Below are positions 11,555 through 23,352 of a stretch of 64,000 bases of DNA, piece by piece. How positions within the stretch are numbered: the first letter of the stretch is position 1; each line of letters opens with the position of its first letter. The stretch lies in the NCBI RefSeq assembly GCF_003144195.1, contig NW_020289997.1, forward strand, positions 124,001 to 188,000. The letters are read 5' to 3'. The position numbers were made by a program, and so were the translations under genes. The notes under the pieces are model-generated. The model was not told where the DNA came from. It saw only the letters and a program-made list of their open reading frames with translations, and ran no database searches. This DNA is from Ceraceosorus guamensis. Lineage: Eukaryota > Basidiomycota > Exobasidiomycetes > Ceraceosorales > Ceraceosoraceae.

Positions 11555-14500
11555 TCACCAAACGTTGCTGTATCCTCCGGTATAGAAGCCGCGGCTTTGA
11601 GGGGCTGCAGCGCCTGCACCCCTGCCCATCCCTCCGCGACCCTGCCCTGCGTGCCCATTCAAGGACGGCAGACTTGCTTGATGTCCCATCTGTCCAGGCG
11701 TCGCTGACTGTGGAGCGCGACTACCGTAGCCGCGCGAGCCAGATCCTGGCCCGTAGCTGCCGCGACCCATTGGCCCTCCTCTGAATGCTGGTGAGGTCGG
11801 CACGCTAGCCGAGGACCAGCCATTGCTCGCATCGCCATTCGATACGCCTGAACCAGCCGCGAGATGACCAGCCGAGCCTGCCTGGGGTGAGTGAAAGGGT
11901 TGTGGTAAGGCCTGATAGCCCATCTGCTGCGCGTATCCGTGCGGAACTGTGGATCCCCATCCAACTACTCCGCGCGGCGCCGAAGGTGCCCCTTTTGCAC
12001 CATCGACCACACTGGAAGGAGACGTCTCGGGATAGCCTCCAAAGTTATATGCAGGTTGATAATTGCTGTAGGCACGACCATTGAACGCCGCTGGCTGCGC
12101 CGACAGTGCTTGGCGCGGATATGCGTTTGCCTGACTCCACGCTTGGGTGTTGTAGGCCTCAGGTTGATACGGCTGCTGGTGCCCAAAGGGGATGAATGAC
12201 TGATTCTTCCTGGAGCTAGAAGCGGCGTCGTCATTAGCCTTGCCAGCTGCACCACGGACACCTGCATCTGGAGCTGATGACGTCTGAGCGCTGTCGACGG
12301 GGCTGGTGCCGAGATTCAAGCCGGCAAGAGTTCCATTGGCGTGTCCATGGCGAGAACCGCGATCGTCTCCATGGCGCTGTTGCTGCGAAGCACTTTGCGA
12401 CGTCTGATTGTTTGCCGAGGAGGATCCAGCACCAAGGCCGCCCAAAGAAACGACAGGCCCGTCGCTATCACCAGCGCCGAGGTCATGTATACTCGTAGGC
12501 ATCGACAAGAAGTCATCGGCGATACCTCTAAGAGAATTCTGCGCTGGGTGCGAGGCAGTGCGCGCACGTAGATCTGGCGTAGCCCACAGGCTCTCGAGAT
12601 GGGATGGCGAAGCGCCACCATTTGCCGCCGTGTTGGGCAAGCCTGATAGGTTGAGCGAGCTTCCGCCCCAAGTTGCAGAGCTGAGCTGGCCGGGAGAAGG
12701 CAAGATAGGCGTCTGCGCAGCAGTCAAGTGACATTCGTCAGCACCCGCCAGCCAGTCTCGCGCCACACTTGCGGGCGGACTCACTTGCATTGCACCGCGC
12801 TTGTCCGCTGCGCGGTTCGCCGGTGGAGCATACCTATCGCCGTTGAGCTCCAGCTCGCTAGCAACCACAAAGCTGGGTGACCGCGATCCTGGTTCCGTGT
12901 GGCCCAAGTTGGCGCTGCGAGCGAAAGCAACGCCTGCTCCAGAATCCCGCCGACCCTTCGCAGCGGGATGTGGAGGTCCGGCGCCAATCAAAGCTCGTTT
13001 GGACAAGCCCATGCCCGATGACTCGGCCCAGTCTAAGGGTCCGCCCTGTCCTCGAGGTGCTGTGCCGGAGAATCCTCGTGCTCGCATAGAGGCGGGAGCA
13101 GTGGGCACGGAGACGGCAGAGGATCCTGACACTGGGACGGAGACATCATAGCTTTGCGCATTGGACCTGCCCAAAGATGGCTGGATGTTGGCAGAGCGAT
13201 TTCCTCGCGGAAGCTTGACGGTAGGCTTGACGTCAAGCATATCGGCCTCAAGAGCAGGGTGAAGCTCCTCACGAACTGAGGTAGGGTGCAAAGGTTCTGC
13301 AATATGTCCGTACATCATTGGCTGACGCTGGGTGGCCCGACCATGTGCGCTGGCTCGAGGCAGAGCAACATGCGCAGGTGGCACGTTCGGGGCAGTAGCT
13401 GAGCTTGTCGGGAAGACCCGTGGTGGTAGATTTCTTGGCAGCACGCGTGTCGGCATCGAGACATTTGCAAGCAGGACTCCCTTGCGGTACTTCTTGGGAT
13501 GGAACTGATCATAGATCGAAAGCGTTTTCATCGGCAAACCCGGAGCGGATGGGGTCCAAGACAGGATGTCTACATCGGAGCTGGAATTAGCTGCTGCCTG
13601 AAAAGCAGCAATGCGCTGCCTCTGAGCCCGAAAGGCAGGACCACTCAAGCGAGCCGGTCGAAGGCGAGGTGCGGGCATCTTGACCACAAAACGATTCCAC
13701 ACAGGAACAGAGTCCTGCGGCACCTCTGTTCTCGTCGCGACAGGCTCGGGGTGGCGAGGTCGGGCAGGTTGCCTGAGTGCACTCGGAAGCGGCTGCGTCG
13801 CACTGCTCGCAGGTGGTCGGGCGTCGTGCCGCTGAGTCTGCAAGCGCGCACTTGCATTCTCATCCGTTGGAGCGATGATCGCTACCCGAGGTGCCGTTGG
13901 TGCGACAACCTTGGAGCCTTCTGGTAAATTCGCTACATCGTTTCGCAAGGCGCGCGGACCAGCAGGAGGAGCTGCGTTGGCGAGCGCAGCATCTGCTTGA
14001 GCTTGCTTGGCACCGGCCTCTCGCCTCTGTGCTTGCTTTTCAGCTCGTTTGCTCTGTCTAGCAGAGGTTGAGGGGTCGCTCGTTGTTGCTTGTGGTCGGT
14101 CCAAAGAGGCTTTGGTGGCGGACACGGCATCTGACGCCATCTGTTCTGCGCGCATGCTAGGCGCAGAGCTGGGCACAGAGGACTGAGATGTCGGAGGTCG
14201 TTGCAATAATGTCCTGGGCCTCGACTGCTGCGTGGGGGATGGCTCTTCTTTGGAGGGTGCGCGTCGCGCATTGCTAACGATAGCATCACTCTGAGCGAGA
14301 GGTGCCGCTCTGCGCCAAGACGTTGCCTCCTCGCTGGGAGAGATCAAAAGCTGGCTCGAGGGACCCTGACGGTTGGAAATTGCTTCAGGTAGTGCGCCTG
14401 GAGCCGGTCTCCCGTGTGACTTTCGAACTTCAGGTGACTTCGCTGGGGTATCCTGCTTCGCAACCTTGAGCGCAGCCTCATGTGCTTCAGCAGCCTGTTT

Positions 14501-17377
14501 GCGGGCTGCAAGCATGCGAGCATCCTGAGCAGCGATCCGAGCGGCTTGTTCTTCTCTCAGCTTCGCTTCCTTCGCTGCGTCCTCAATCTCTCTGACACGC
14601 CTAGCTTCCTCGATTTGAAGCTCAAGCGCCTTGGCTTTTTCGAGGGCACGCGCTTTCTCGCGCTCGCGTTCCGCTTCTTCCTCCGCTCGTCGTCGCCGAG
14701 CGCGCTCAGCTCTCTCTGCCGGCGAGACCGTCTCCGTCGCTGCTGCGGTGGTTCGAGAAGGCGGCGCTTGCGTAGACTCCACGACGGGAAGCTCTGTCCG
14801 CTGTGCAGAGGGCGAACCCACCCTCCGTGCTAGAGGCCCCCAACCGAGCGCTTTGGAAGCTACAGGAGGGTGTGGCTCGCTGGCATTTGCTCCATAAGGA
14901 CGCTCCTCTGGGGAATTTTCCACGCGGTCAGCAGCAGTATGCAGGCCAGCTGCCATATGCGGCGGCAGGGGTCGTTCAGAAGTCCGCGCATTTGGTTTGG
15001 AAGTCGGTAGCGGCGCACGCTCTTTGGCCGGCAAAGGCCGCTCGTGCGGAGAAGTAGGCGAGCGCGGATCCGATCTCGTGGATGTTACTGAGGGCTCACG
15101 GCGTGGAGCATCAGAATCCAAGTTCTGCGTTCTTCGAGCGAGCGGGCCCCAAGCGCGAGCAGCTGAGAGAGTCGCATCAGGATGAGCGTGTGCGCCTCCC
15201 AGTCCGCCAGCTGGACGACCGGAACGCGAGGAATTCCAGTCCGATCCGCGCCTATCTCTGGGCAACAGCTCTACGCTAGCGCTGTCGCCTTCGTCCGCAA
15301 ATGCGGAAACAGACGACCTCCCGGCGCGCTGAGGGAACAAAGATTTGGTCGCGACCTCAGGCGCGTAGTCAGCTAATCTCTGTTGAGAAGCGGGCTTCCG
15401 AAAAGATGGACTAGGCTGATCTGTGGGATTGGAGCTGGCAGCGGAGTGGGTCAAGCGCTGCATAGGTGGCGGTGGCCAGGACCGATCGTGTGTTTGATCT
15501 CGAAATCGATCCTCCTTTGTCACTGGTCGAGCATCCTTCTGAAGCTCCGCGAGCGAGGGCTGTGGCACTTTATATTGCGTCCCGTCGCCGAATTCGACGA
15601 CTTCGTCCAGGAATCCGCCGTCTTCATCGACCATTTCGTCCCAATGCCGGCCGCTGCCCAGATTTGCCCCTCTGAAGCGGTCCAGGTCTGTGCGGGCACT
15701 TGCAAGTCTATCGTGTTCGTCGGTAGCCTCCTTTACATTTTGCGCCTCGGCTGCTGTTGGGAAATCCGACGATGCTATTCGCTCACTGGAGGGTGCTCTT
15801 GCACCGCTGCTCGATGAATTCTTGCTAGTTGCCCATGGAGCAACAGATTTTGGAGCTCCACTGGTCGCGTCGTTCGCACTACTTCTCAACGCGGCATTTC
15901 TGAGGGATGGAGATGCGCTCGTGTCCGTCCGCGCAGGACTGCCCGATCGAGCCCCGCCCAAGGCAGTGAGTCGAGGAGAAGAGAGGTGAGTCGACCTGAC
16001 TACATTGCTGTGCAGCAGAGCAGGCGAGGGTGCGCTCGCCGGCTGAGACAAGGCTTCGGCTGCCGACGGAGCGGATGACGGCTGCACAGAGGTTCCCGCA
16101 GCTGCAGCAGGGCCCTTCTCACCAAATACCGCATCAGGTAGAGTCGGTTTTGCTGATGCGGAGGGTGGCTTGGTGGATGCATGAGCCTCAGCATTTCCAA
16201 GCTTTGGAGAAGGCCGAGAGGATGGCGGGGCGGACGGTGCAGGAGGTTCTGATGCTTTTGCCTTGTCACCCGCTAAGCCAAGGCTCGCTTGAGCTGTAAG
16301 TGTGGCAGCGGCACTTGCGTTATTGTGAGAAGAGGGCCCAGTATTGGCAGGCGGATTGGCAGCCGCAAGCGCTGGCAGCGCGTGATTGATAGCTGGAGAT
16401 GCTGAGGGTGAGGGCGTGCCCCACGTAGCAGCTGGTTTAGGCGCAGCAGAGGCTGACAGCTTGGCGGACGTGAGTCTCGAAGACGACAATATGGGCAGGC
16501 CACGACCTGTTGAAGGATACGCGAAAGATACGAAATGTCAGATGTATGCAGGCTCACCCATTCTCTGGTGCTTTGTCGGCCAGTCAAGCGGCCCGTTCCT
16601 TCGCGCTGTCGCCACAGCCTTCCGGATCGTCTTTCCAAATGTGGCTACGCTCTCGCTGCCGCACGAGCTCAAGCATCAGGCCTACTTACTAGAGCTTTCT
16701 CTCGTGAAACTTCCCTTGCTTCCAGTTCCACTGTTTGACAAGAGCGAAGATCCGGTACCGCTTGTGCAAGAGCCTCCTGTCGTAGCGTGGTTAAAGGTCG
16801 GCGAGCTGGGCGACGCTTTTCCCAGGAATCGCTTAGTGAGGCTCAATGAGGTGAACTTCTTCCCGGCTGCAGCGGCCGCTGCCGCGGCCGATGCAGTGGG
16901 GGAAGCAGTGAGGACTGCGGATCCACCACTTGCTTCACTCAGTCTGGTTTGCGCCGGCGTCCCGTTCGTGGTCGGCAATTTGCCTCGACCGTCTTGGCTT
17001 TCTGTAACCGGCGCTGTTTCGGAGACTACTTTCTCCGCAGGCACAGCACCAAGATCAGAGACTGAATAGCCCACATCTTCTGAGCGCACAGCCTTAGCCT
17101 CGGTGCTGTCCCTTGCGCTCGTTGTAGGAGGTGACACATCGATTACGCTCTTAGCGTCCGTCAGGCTCAGTGAGCCGCCTTGGTCAGGATGCGACCGTGC
17201 CACCTGTGAGGTATTCGTTGGACTTTCGACGCCATCATCAGGCCCAGACACTTTCGTTGAGCTATCTTCCAGATCGGCGCTGCTGCCCTGCTCCCTGGCC
17301 ACGGCCTGAGATGCCTCCGCTAGAGGCGCTTCGAGCTTTGGTGAAACATTGCCGAGAGCAGAGGCACTGGTAGACAT
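11555..17377 (-). CDS. Very large low-complexity protein with coiled coil and RGG/RGY tail
   Basis: Exon 1 is 17377-16690 and the rest runs 16506-11555. A likely further intron at 12784-12713 is 72 nt, free of stops and a multiple of three. The product is about 1855 residues if it is removed and 1879 if kept. I do not recognise the protein. The N-terminal region has a compact motif KKFTSLSLTKRFLGKA (about residues 185-205) in otherwise Ser/Ala/Pro-rich sequence. Residues about 825-920 are an Arg/Glu/Ala-rich coiled coil. A more ordered block (VPVWNRFVVKMPAPRLRP through LSIYDQFHPKKYRKGVLL) follows near residues 1080-1180. The last 80 residues are Gly/Arg/Tyr-rich (MGRGSYGPG, GQGRGGMGRG), like RGG boxes of RNA-associated proteins. 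An RNA-granule or translation-linked role is only an inference from composition. Confidence 0.8.
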
Positions 17378-20300
17378 ATTCCCTCGTTGAATGTGCTAGT
17401 GTCCAGGAGGATAGCAATGATTATGATGTCGAGCTAGCCTGAGCTGCGTAGCATACAGCGATGCTGTCAAGCCGGCGCGAGACCTGATGTGAAGTTTTTC
17501 GCAGCTGGACGCCCAAGGGGGGTGAGAGAATGTGCAGATAAGCCTGTCCTCTTGAGGAGGCTTGGCAACAGCAGGGAATCGAAGGGCGCACTGGCGACGA
17601 TCTCTTGAGGATCACCACTTCTACGGCCGTCGCTGTCAAGAGATTTATGACTGACCGCCTCTAGCTGGCTGTGGCAGATTTGAGAGGGAGAGAGGCTTCA
17701 AATTGTAGGCCGTGAAATCGCGATTGGCTGCATCCTAGCGCGGCTGCCCGCACGCACGGTCTGTGCCCCAGTGGTGTTCGGCTTGCTCAGACATCGTGAT
17801 CGGCGGTCGCCTCGCACAGCGCGAGTCACGCGGACCCCGCACGCACATGGCTGCCCACGTGACACCCATCAACGCCCTGCTGTTTTGCGCGTGTGTTACC
17901 GAGAGGTGAGACAGCTTCGCCCGCGGCGCATCGCATCAATCAAGCATCGCAGCGACGGAGCCTCGCTGGCTGGCAAAGGCCAAAGGAAACGCATCAGCGG
18001 CAGCAGCTAGCGCGGCAGTCGTGAGTGCGATCTCGCTGGACCTCGGTGGCTGAGATCAAGCCTTGCCGTCACCACATCAAATTGGAGCCAATCACAGTCG
18101 AAGCTGCAAATGGTCAATCACGAATGAAGAGCGGATGAAACAGGCGCAAGTCGTGGACAGCATATTTCATGCAACGAAGGAGTATATAACTATGATATGC
18201 TCACGCCTATGAATACGCGGGTGGCTTAGATGCTGGACTGGACCGGTGCAGGATCACAAGATACGAGACGCCTGCCTGCGCTCTTGGCTGATGATCTGCC
18301 ATGCCGGGATGTACTTCAAATCGCGAGGTCCGCGGTGGATGCTCTGGGGGTGAATTTGCACGCAAGCCTAGCTTAAGAGGGCTTCTGTGCTCGCCGCTTA
18401 CCGCTACTTACGACTCACGACTGTGCTGTTGTGCAGCGCGCCAGCACAGCTGATAGATCACTCGATCTCACAACTGCGTGCGCTATGGAGTCTGATTGCA
18501 GCTGGATGGCATGACCTTGGGCCTGGTGCGGTCAGCTCAACAAAAGCGGTGACTATATAGACACGAACGCAAAGCTCGGAGAGTGGCCATATGCCCAGCC
18601 ATGGATTGCGGCGGTGTTCGCAAGGCACATCAAGAACCAGCTGATCGTATATCGATCGTGTTCCGCCCAATGATGGCGCCAACGTCAGCGGCTTCGTTCG
18701 AGATGAGGCGAGGCGTCGCCCGCGCTGTGTGACTCATGACTCCTGCTATACAGCACTCATGCGACAATCCAAAGGTTTGTGCGCAGCGAATTCTGCCAAG
18801 CCGCGCGAAGCCGTGGGTCGCTATATGGCAGGCTCAAGCCACATCAGCTCAATGTGATTCGATGCTGCCTGTCCGAAGCACAATCTGCCTTGATCTTACA
18901 ACAGCCTCGACGGCGCTACAGCCTCTTCTGCTGGAGGACACAGCTCTTGCGTGCTGGATTAACCCGCCCGGCCATCCATCCAGTCCAACTAGACTACTCT
19001 TGAGCTGACTGCAACTACTACTCACTACTGACTACTCGCACACCGCTTCGAGCGGCGATCGGAGCCTGAAATCCGCTCGTGTCAGGAAATAGTACTCAAC
19101 GTCTACACTCTTCTGACTCGCGCTCAGCTCAGCATCGATGGCGTTCTTGGAGGCGAAAACTATCAGCGCGATCATATGCAGCGCGACCGTTGGCCAGGAG
19201 ATGACGTGCATGCTGCCACTCACATCGCGAGCCCGACCCTCGATACGCTCCTCATCGTACAGCTCAAGGCTATCTAACGCAAGCAGGCTGGCGCGCCTCC
19301 ATCAGCCTGGCCTGCGCGTGTTCTGCCTCGCACACTCAAGAGATGGTCAAGTCGGAAGGGTCATCTTGGATAGAATCTTCCTCGAGAAGAGCAGCGGTGG
19401 GATACCGAAGCATCCTCAGCAGCGGCAGTCGGATGAGGATCGAGTGTCTGTTGTACAAGAATCGAAATAGAGAATCCCGTCAACAGCCTGTCCGCTACTG
19501 GCCGAGTCCGCCTCGACTGAATGGCATAGCCACTCTCAACGGCACGACCCTTCCGCAATAGTCCTACTCGGAAGCAGGTCGTTGCGCATGCCTCAGCAGT
19601 TCAAGCCTTGTCAACGTCAACAGCCGGTTCGACTGCGCACTCATCTTCTAGCTACCGCGCGTGTGGCGCAATCAATGTTAGATCATCAGCGCGTCAGCGA
19701 ACGATCGCTAGGTCAAGCATGCGAGAGTATCGTGCCGTGGCAGCGGCACATGCAAGGTGTCAAAAGATGCGGGTTCGCCGTTGGCGACTCCTTCCATACG
19801 CTCTGGTGCTTCCAAACTCTCCAAAGCTGGCGGCAGTCTCGCCTGAGCAGAGAGACACAGTCAGAGTAGCAGAGCACCCGATACCTGCCTTCAGTAACAG
19901 GATGTCAACGAGAGCAGCAGCATACATGGCGACCTGTGCTCCTGCTGAGCGCGCGTCGGGACCAGGTGCGAACGCTCGTCAAGCTCAACAAACGCTCCAG
20001 CGATGCGATGATACCAGCTGCTAGTCGTGAGAATGCGCTGATTGGCTCTCGCGGCCGATCGACATGCCAGAGCAAGTTTCCCTTCTCAACGCTTCGCGCA
20101 GGCACATGACCCCTGCTGTCGGGTGAGCGCCTTCTTCAGCGACCGTACTCAACGGACGAGTGTCCTCGCATGGAATAGGTTGGGAAGCAAGAATGCCGAT
20201 CCTCATACTTGAAACCTGCCAGTCACCGCCACCTGGCGTCCAGTGCTAGGTGCATCTAGCGACACAGAACGGGCCTAGTGCTGTCCATTCAGATGCACGC

Positions 20301-20582
20301 GCCAGTTTGGACTGTTCAGCAGTCTTCGCCAGCGGCAAGGACAGTAGCAGGCTTGTGCATGGCGCCTCTACGTGTGGTCGAAGAGCAAGTTGATGGAAAT
20401 CGAGCATCTAAGTGACTTTCTCTCAGCCAAGCGAGTGCTTTAAGAGAGGCCCCCCCAAAGCGATTTTCCTCTTCCCTCTTCTCCTCATTACGTTTCGCTC
20501 AGTTTCTCGTCTCACCAAGACCTTCCCAGCCTTCCAGCTACAGATACTACGCTTTACGTACCCCTCAGCTCTCTTTGTCGAC
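17378..20582. other. Long gene-poor region, 3.2 kb
   Basis: I find no coding region with family features; the longest frame (19608-20024) is a low-quality 138-codon stretch. Contents are scattered CACGACT/TCGTGA words (for example 18411-18421), an orphan TATATAA near 18182, and the leader of the gene at 20583. It could hold non-coding transcripts, but nothing in the sequence proves it. Confidence 0.5.
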
Positions 20583-21048
20583 ATGTCCGTTTTCAAGACC
20601 ATCGTCAACATCCTCCTCCCTCAGGCTTTCGTGCCCAGCCCAGCTGCCACGGACGCCAGTAGCGGAGGTGGTGTCTCCCGAGCTGCACCTGCTTCTCCCA
20701 TCGTTGCTGGCGACAGCGCGATGGGTGGGATCACCGTCCCTCACCCCCCCGTCCCCGTCGTGTTTCGCGCTCCCGACGCAAACACCGACCAAGTCACCCG
20801 GGCCCCACTCGCCGAGCCCGTCGTCGCCAACATCAACGCGACGGGCAAGGTCACCTTCCGCCCCTTCTCCTTCGTTCCGACCTCGGTCGGACTTCTCACC
20901 GCCCGCCGTTTTGCCTTTGGTAAGTGTCGCGCGCGTTTCGGCAACGTTGATGAGGGTAGCCAGAGCGACGAGTCCTGGTCGATGGGCACCATGCTGGAAC
21001 AAGTGTACACGATTTTGGAATATACGACTGACCGATCCACACTTCTCT

Positions 21049-21125
<77 letters not shown>

Positions 21126-21739
21126 CCATAGGTCGTGTCCTCGTTCCGGCCCTTCCTTTCGCCGCCGTCGGCCTTTCGCTTTCTTTCGCCGCCTTCGCTT
21201 TCGCCGCTCCTTTGGGCACCTTCGCTTTCGCCGCCCCTCCCGCCGCCTCCGCCTTCGCCTTCGCCACCCCTTTTGCGGCCAAGGCTTTTTCTTTCGTCCT
21301 TGGTCGCCCTTTCTCCTCTGCTGCCGCCTTGGCCTTCACCGTCGCCGCCTCCGCCTTCGCCGTCCCTCGCGCCCTTCGCCTGGTCAACAACGGATGGAAG
21401 CGAGCCGGACGCCGAGGCCCAGGCCCAGGGTTCCACGTGATTCCTCTTGCGCTCACCAGCGAAGTGGCAATTGCGTGGGACCGCGAGCCTCGTCGTTCTC
21501 CGGCTCGCAAGGTGCCAGCAGTCGCTCGTCCTCGTCTTGCCCGCGATCACAATGACGCGAGGTTTGACCAGGACCAGCGTCGACTGTCCGGCGGATCTTT
21601 CCGCTACATCACGACCGGCGAGCAGTGAGTTGGACTTGACAGACATCGAACCAAGCATCCTTACTAACGCTGTGCGCTCCCATCCAGTACAAGAGGGCCC
21701 TTCGTCCCAAAGCCCTTGCTCGCCGGCGTGGGTCACTAG
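20583..21739 (+). CDS. Orphan Ala/Phe-rich protein with a CT-microsatellite intron
   Basis: Proposed exons 20583-20919, 21132-21624 and 21688-21739, 293 residues, all junctions in phase with GTAAGT or GTGAGT donors. I do not recognise it. Residues 1-112 are Ala/Pro/Val-rich. After the first intron comes a strongly hydrophobic stretch (about 113-190) built of FAFAAP-like repeats, encoded by GCCTTCGCC-like DNA repeats. The C-terminus (about 200-293) is basic and Arg/Pro-rich. The first intron contains an unbroken CT run of about 66 nt at 21052-21117, just before its acceptor. The whole 20.4-22.7 kb stretch is pyrimidine-rich on this strand, so the frame could be a by-product of skewed composition, or a young gene. 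A membrane-inserted or mitochondrial protein is possible but not shown. Confidence 0.5.
21052..21117. repeat. (CT)33 microsatellite
   Basis: Perfect CT dinucleotide run of about 66 nt inside the first intron of the orphan gene. It ends about 14 nt before the proposed CCCATAG acceptor, so it would serve as the polypyrimidine tract. Confidence 0.95.
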
Positions 21740-22138
21740 CGGGAAGACGCTCTTCAACGGCATGGTAGTCGGTCGTCATCGTCGTCGTCGTCTGTCGTTC
21801 GTCTCGGTGCATTGTTCTCTTTTTTTCTTATAAGCACGGGAGTCTTCGGTTCGTAGAGGCGGTGCTAACACCGTTGCTACTAGCTCATCGCCATAAGGAT
21901 GATGCTCTGCGGACCAGCTCTCGTTTGGTCGTCGTCATCGTCTTCCTAAGGTTGATGGTGACGCGACCAGTTTTCCTTCTTTTGCTCGACGTGACTTGTC
22001 ATGATCGTTGCCCTTTTCCAATGCACCAAGCGTTCGACGGCGCGACCACCACCGTCACCATCGCGTCTCTCTCAACATCTCTCTTCACCATGGTCATCAT
22101 GGACTACGTGCGACCTTCGTCGGTCTCGTCTCTTCTTT
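21740..22138. other. Pyrimidine-rich 3' flank
   Basis: No gene seen. CGTCGT-type trinucleotide runs (21773-21792) and CT-rich DNA lead into the 88-bp tandem array. Confidence 0.5.
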
Positions 22139-22484
22139 ATCCGTGCAGGTTCTCTTCATACAGACTTCGGTCGTATACCCTGTTACGCATCAGCTACGTA
22201 CCCCTTGGGTCCTGGCTCTCGTCTCCATCCGTGCAGGTTCTCTTGATACAGACTTCGGTCGTATACCCTGTTACGCACCAGCTACGTACCCCTTCGGTTT
22301 CGGTTCTCTANNNNNNNNNNNNNNNNNNNNNNNNNNNNNNNNNNNNNNNNNNNNNNNNNNNNNNNNNNNNNNNNNNNNNNNNNNNNNNNNNNNNNNNNNN
22401 NNNNNNNNNNNNNNNNNNNNNNNNNNNNNNNNNNNNNNNNNNNNNTTACGCACCAGCTACGTACCCCTTCGGTTTCGGTTCTCT
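22139..22484. repeat. 88-bp tandem array interrupted by an assembly gap
   Basis: Copy 1 is about 22139-22226 and copy 2 about 22227-22309; both begin ATCCGTGCAGGTTCTCTT. Positions 22311-22445 are 135 Ns. After the gap the last 39 nt of copy 2 reappear exactly at 22446-22484, and a new copy start (ATCCGT) follows. The array is therefore at least four copies long and was not resolved by the assembly. The unit is not a multiple of three, so it is unlikely to be protein-coding. Confidence 0.9.
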
Positions 22485-23352
22485 ATCCGTCCGAGCCGGT
22501 TCACTTCTTCCACGACTTCATGTCGTACTCCCTTTCTTCGCTGGCTTTGGTCCCCTTTTGGTCTTTGTTTCGACTCGTGTCTCCAGATCCCGAATCGATG
22601 CATTGACGCCGTGCTTCGTAGCTCAGTCTGATGAACACCGAGTAGATCTTTGTGCAAGACCCATGATGCCGATACGACTGACGGCGCCTTATGGGGCCGG
22701 CTGAAAGACATCGCGCGCTCGCTGTTGAATGTCAGGCCGATGCAGCCGGTATGCAACGTCGGGATGGTGTTGCAAGGGCGCTTTGCGACGCGACTCCCGC
22801 CTGAACCACAGTGAGCGTTCACTCTGGCAAGTCAAGCATGTTCACGATGGTATCAAGGTAAGTCGTGATACCGCCATTCTTGATGCTCTCGCAGTCACCC
22901 GACTCAAGAGCAACACATGCATCGTCCAGTCAGCCACTGTTCAGCGCCAAGCTACCAAGATTCGCACCTCGTGCGTGGAGCTTTTCGAGTAAAGAGATTC
23001 GACACGCACCACCACGCGCTGATATGCCACAATTCTGCGGAAGTCTTTGTCAGAAAGGACACCAAATTTCTGTGCTCAGTGCTCAATTCTTTCGCTGGTG
23101 GTACGAAGGCTTACATCCATCACATCTGTGTGCGGTATTGGTTCAGTACTGCACCGCATGATGCTCCCTCAGCCTGCAATATCTCACAGGCTACATACCT
23201 TCTCTCCAAAGCGGCGCGTGTGGTGCTCATGGCATAGTCGATGTGATACGAAAATGCCCCATCTCTGCGCGCTCAGGCTCAAATCAAACGCGCATCTGAA
23301 GGAATTCGGATGGTATTGCAACCACTTTCTGTGGGTGATGTGACCGGGCAAA
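22485..23352. other. Intergenic region right of the tandem array
   Basis: No supported gene; it likely includes the 3' UTR of the aldo/keto reductase, which converges from the right. Confidence 0.5.

Noticed and set aside
19608-20024. 138-codon plus frame in the gene-poor region
   Set aside because: Ala/Arg/Ser-rich, no introns or promoter signal fitting it; likely chance.
20741-21763. 340-codon minus frame rich in Gly/Glu/Arg over the orphan gene
   Set aside because: Product of the pyrimidine-skewed repeats read backwards; consists of GEGE/RERE runs and lacks splice or start support.
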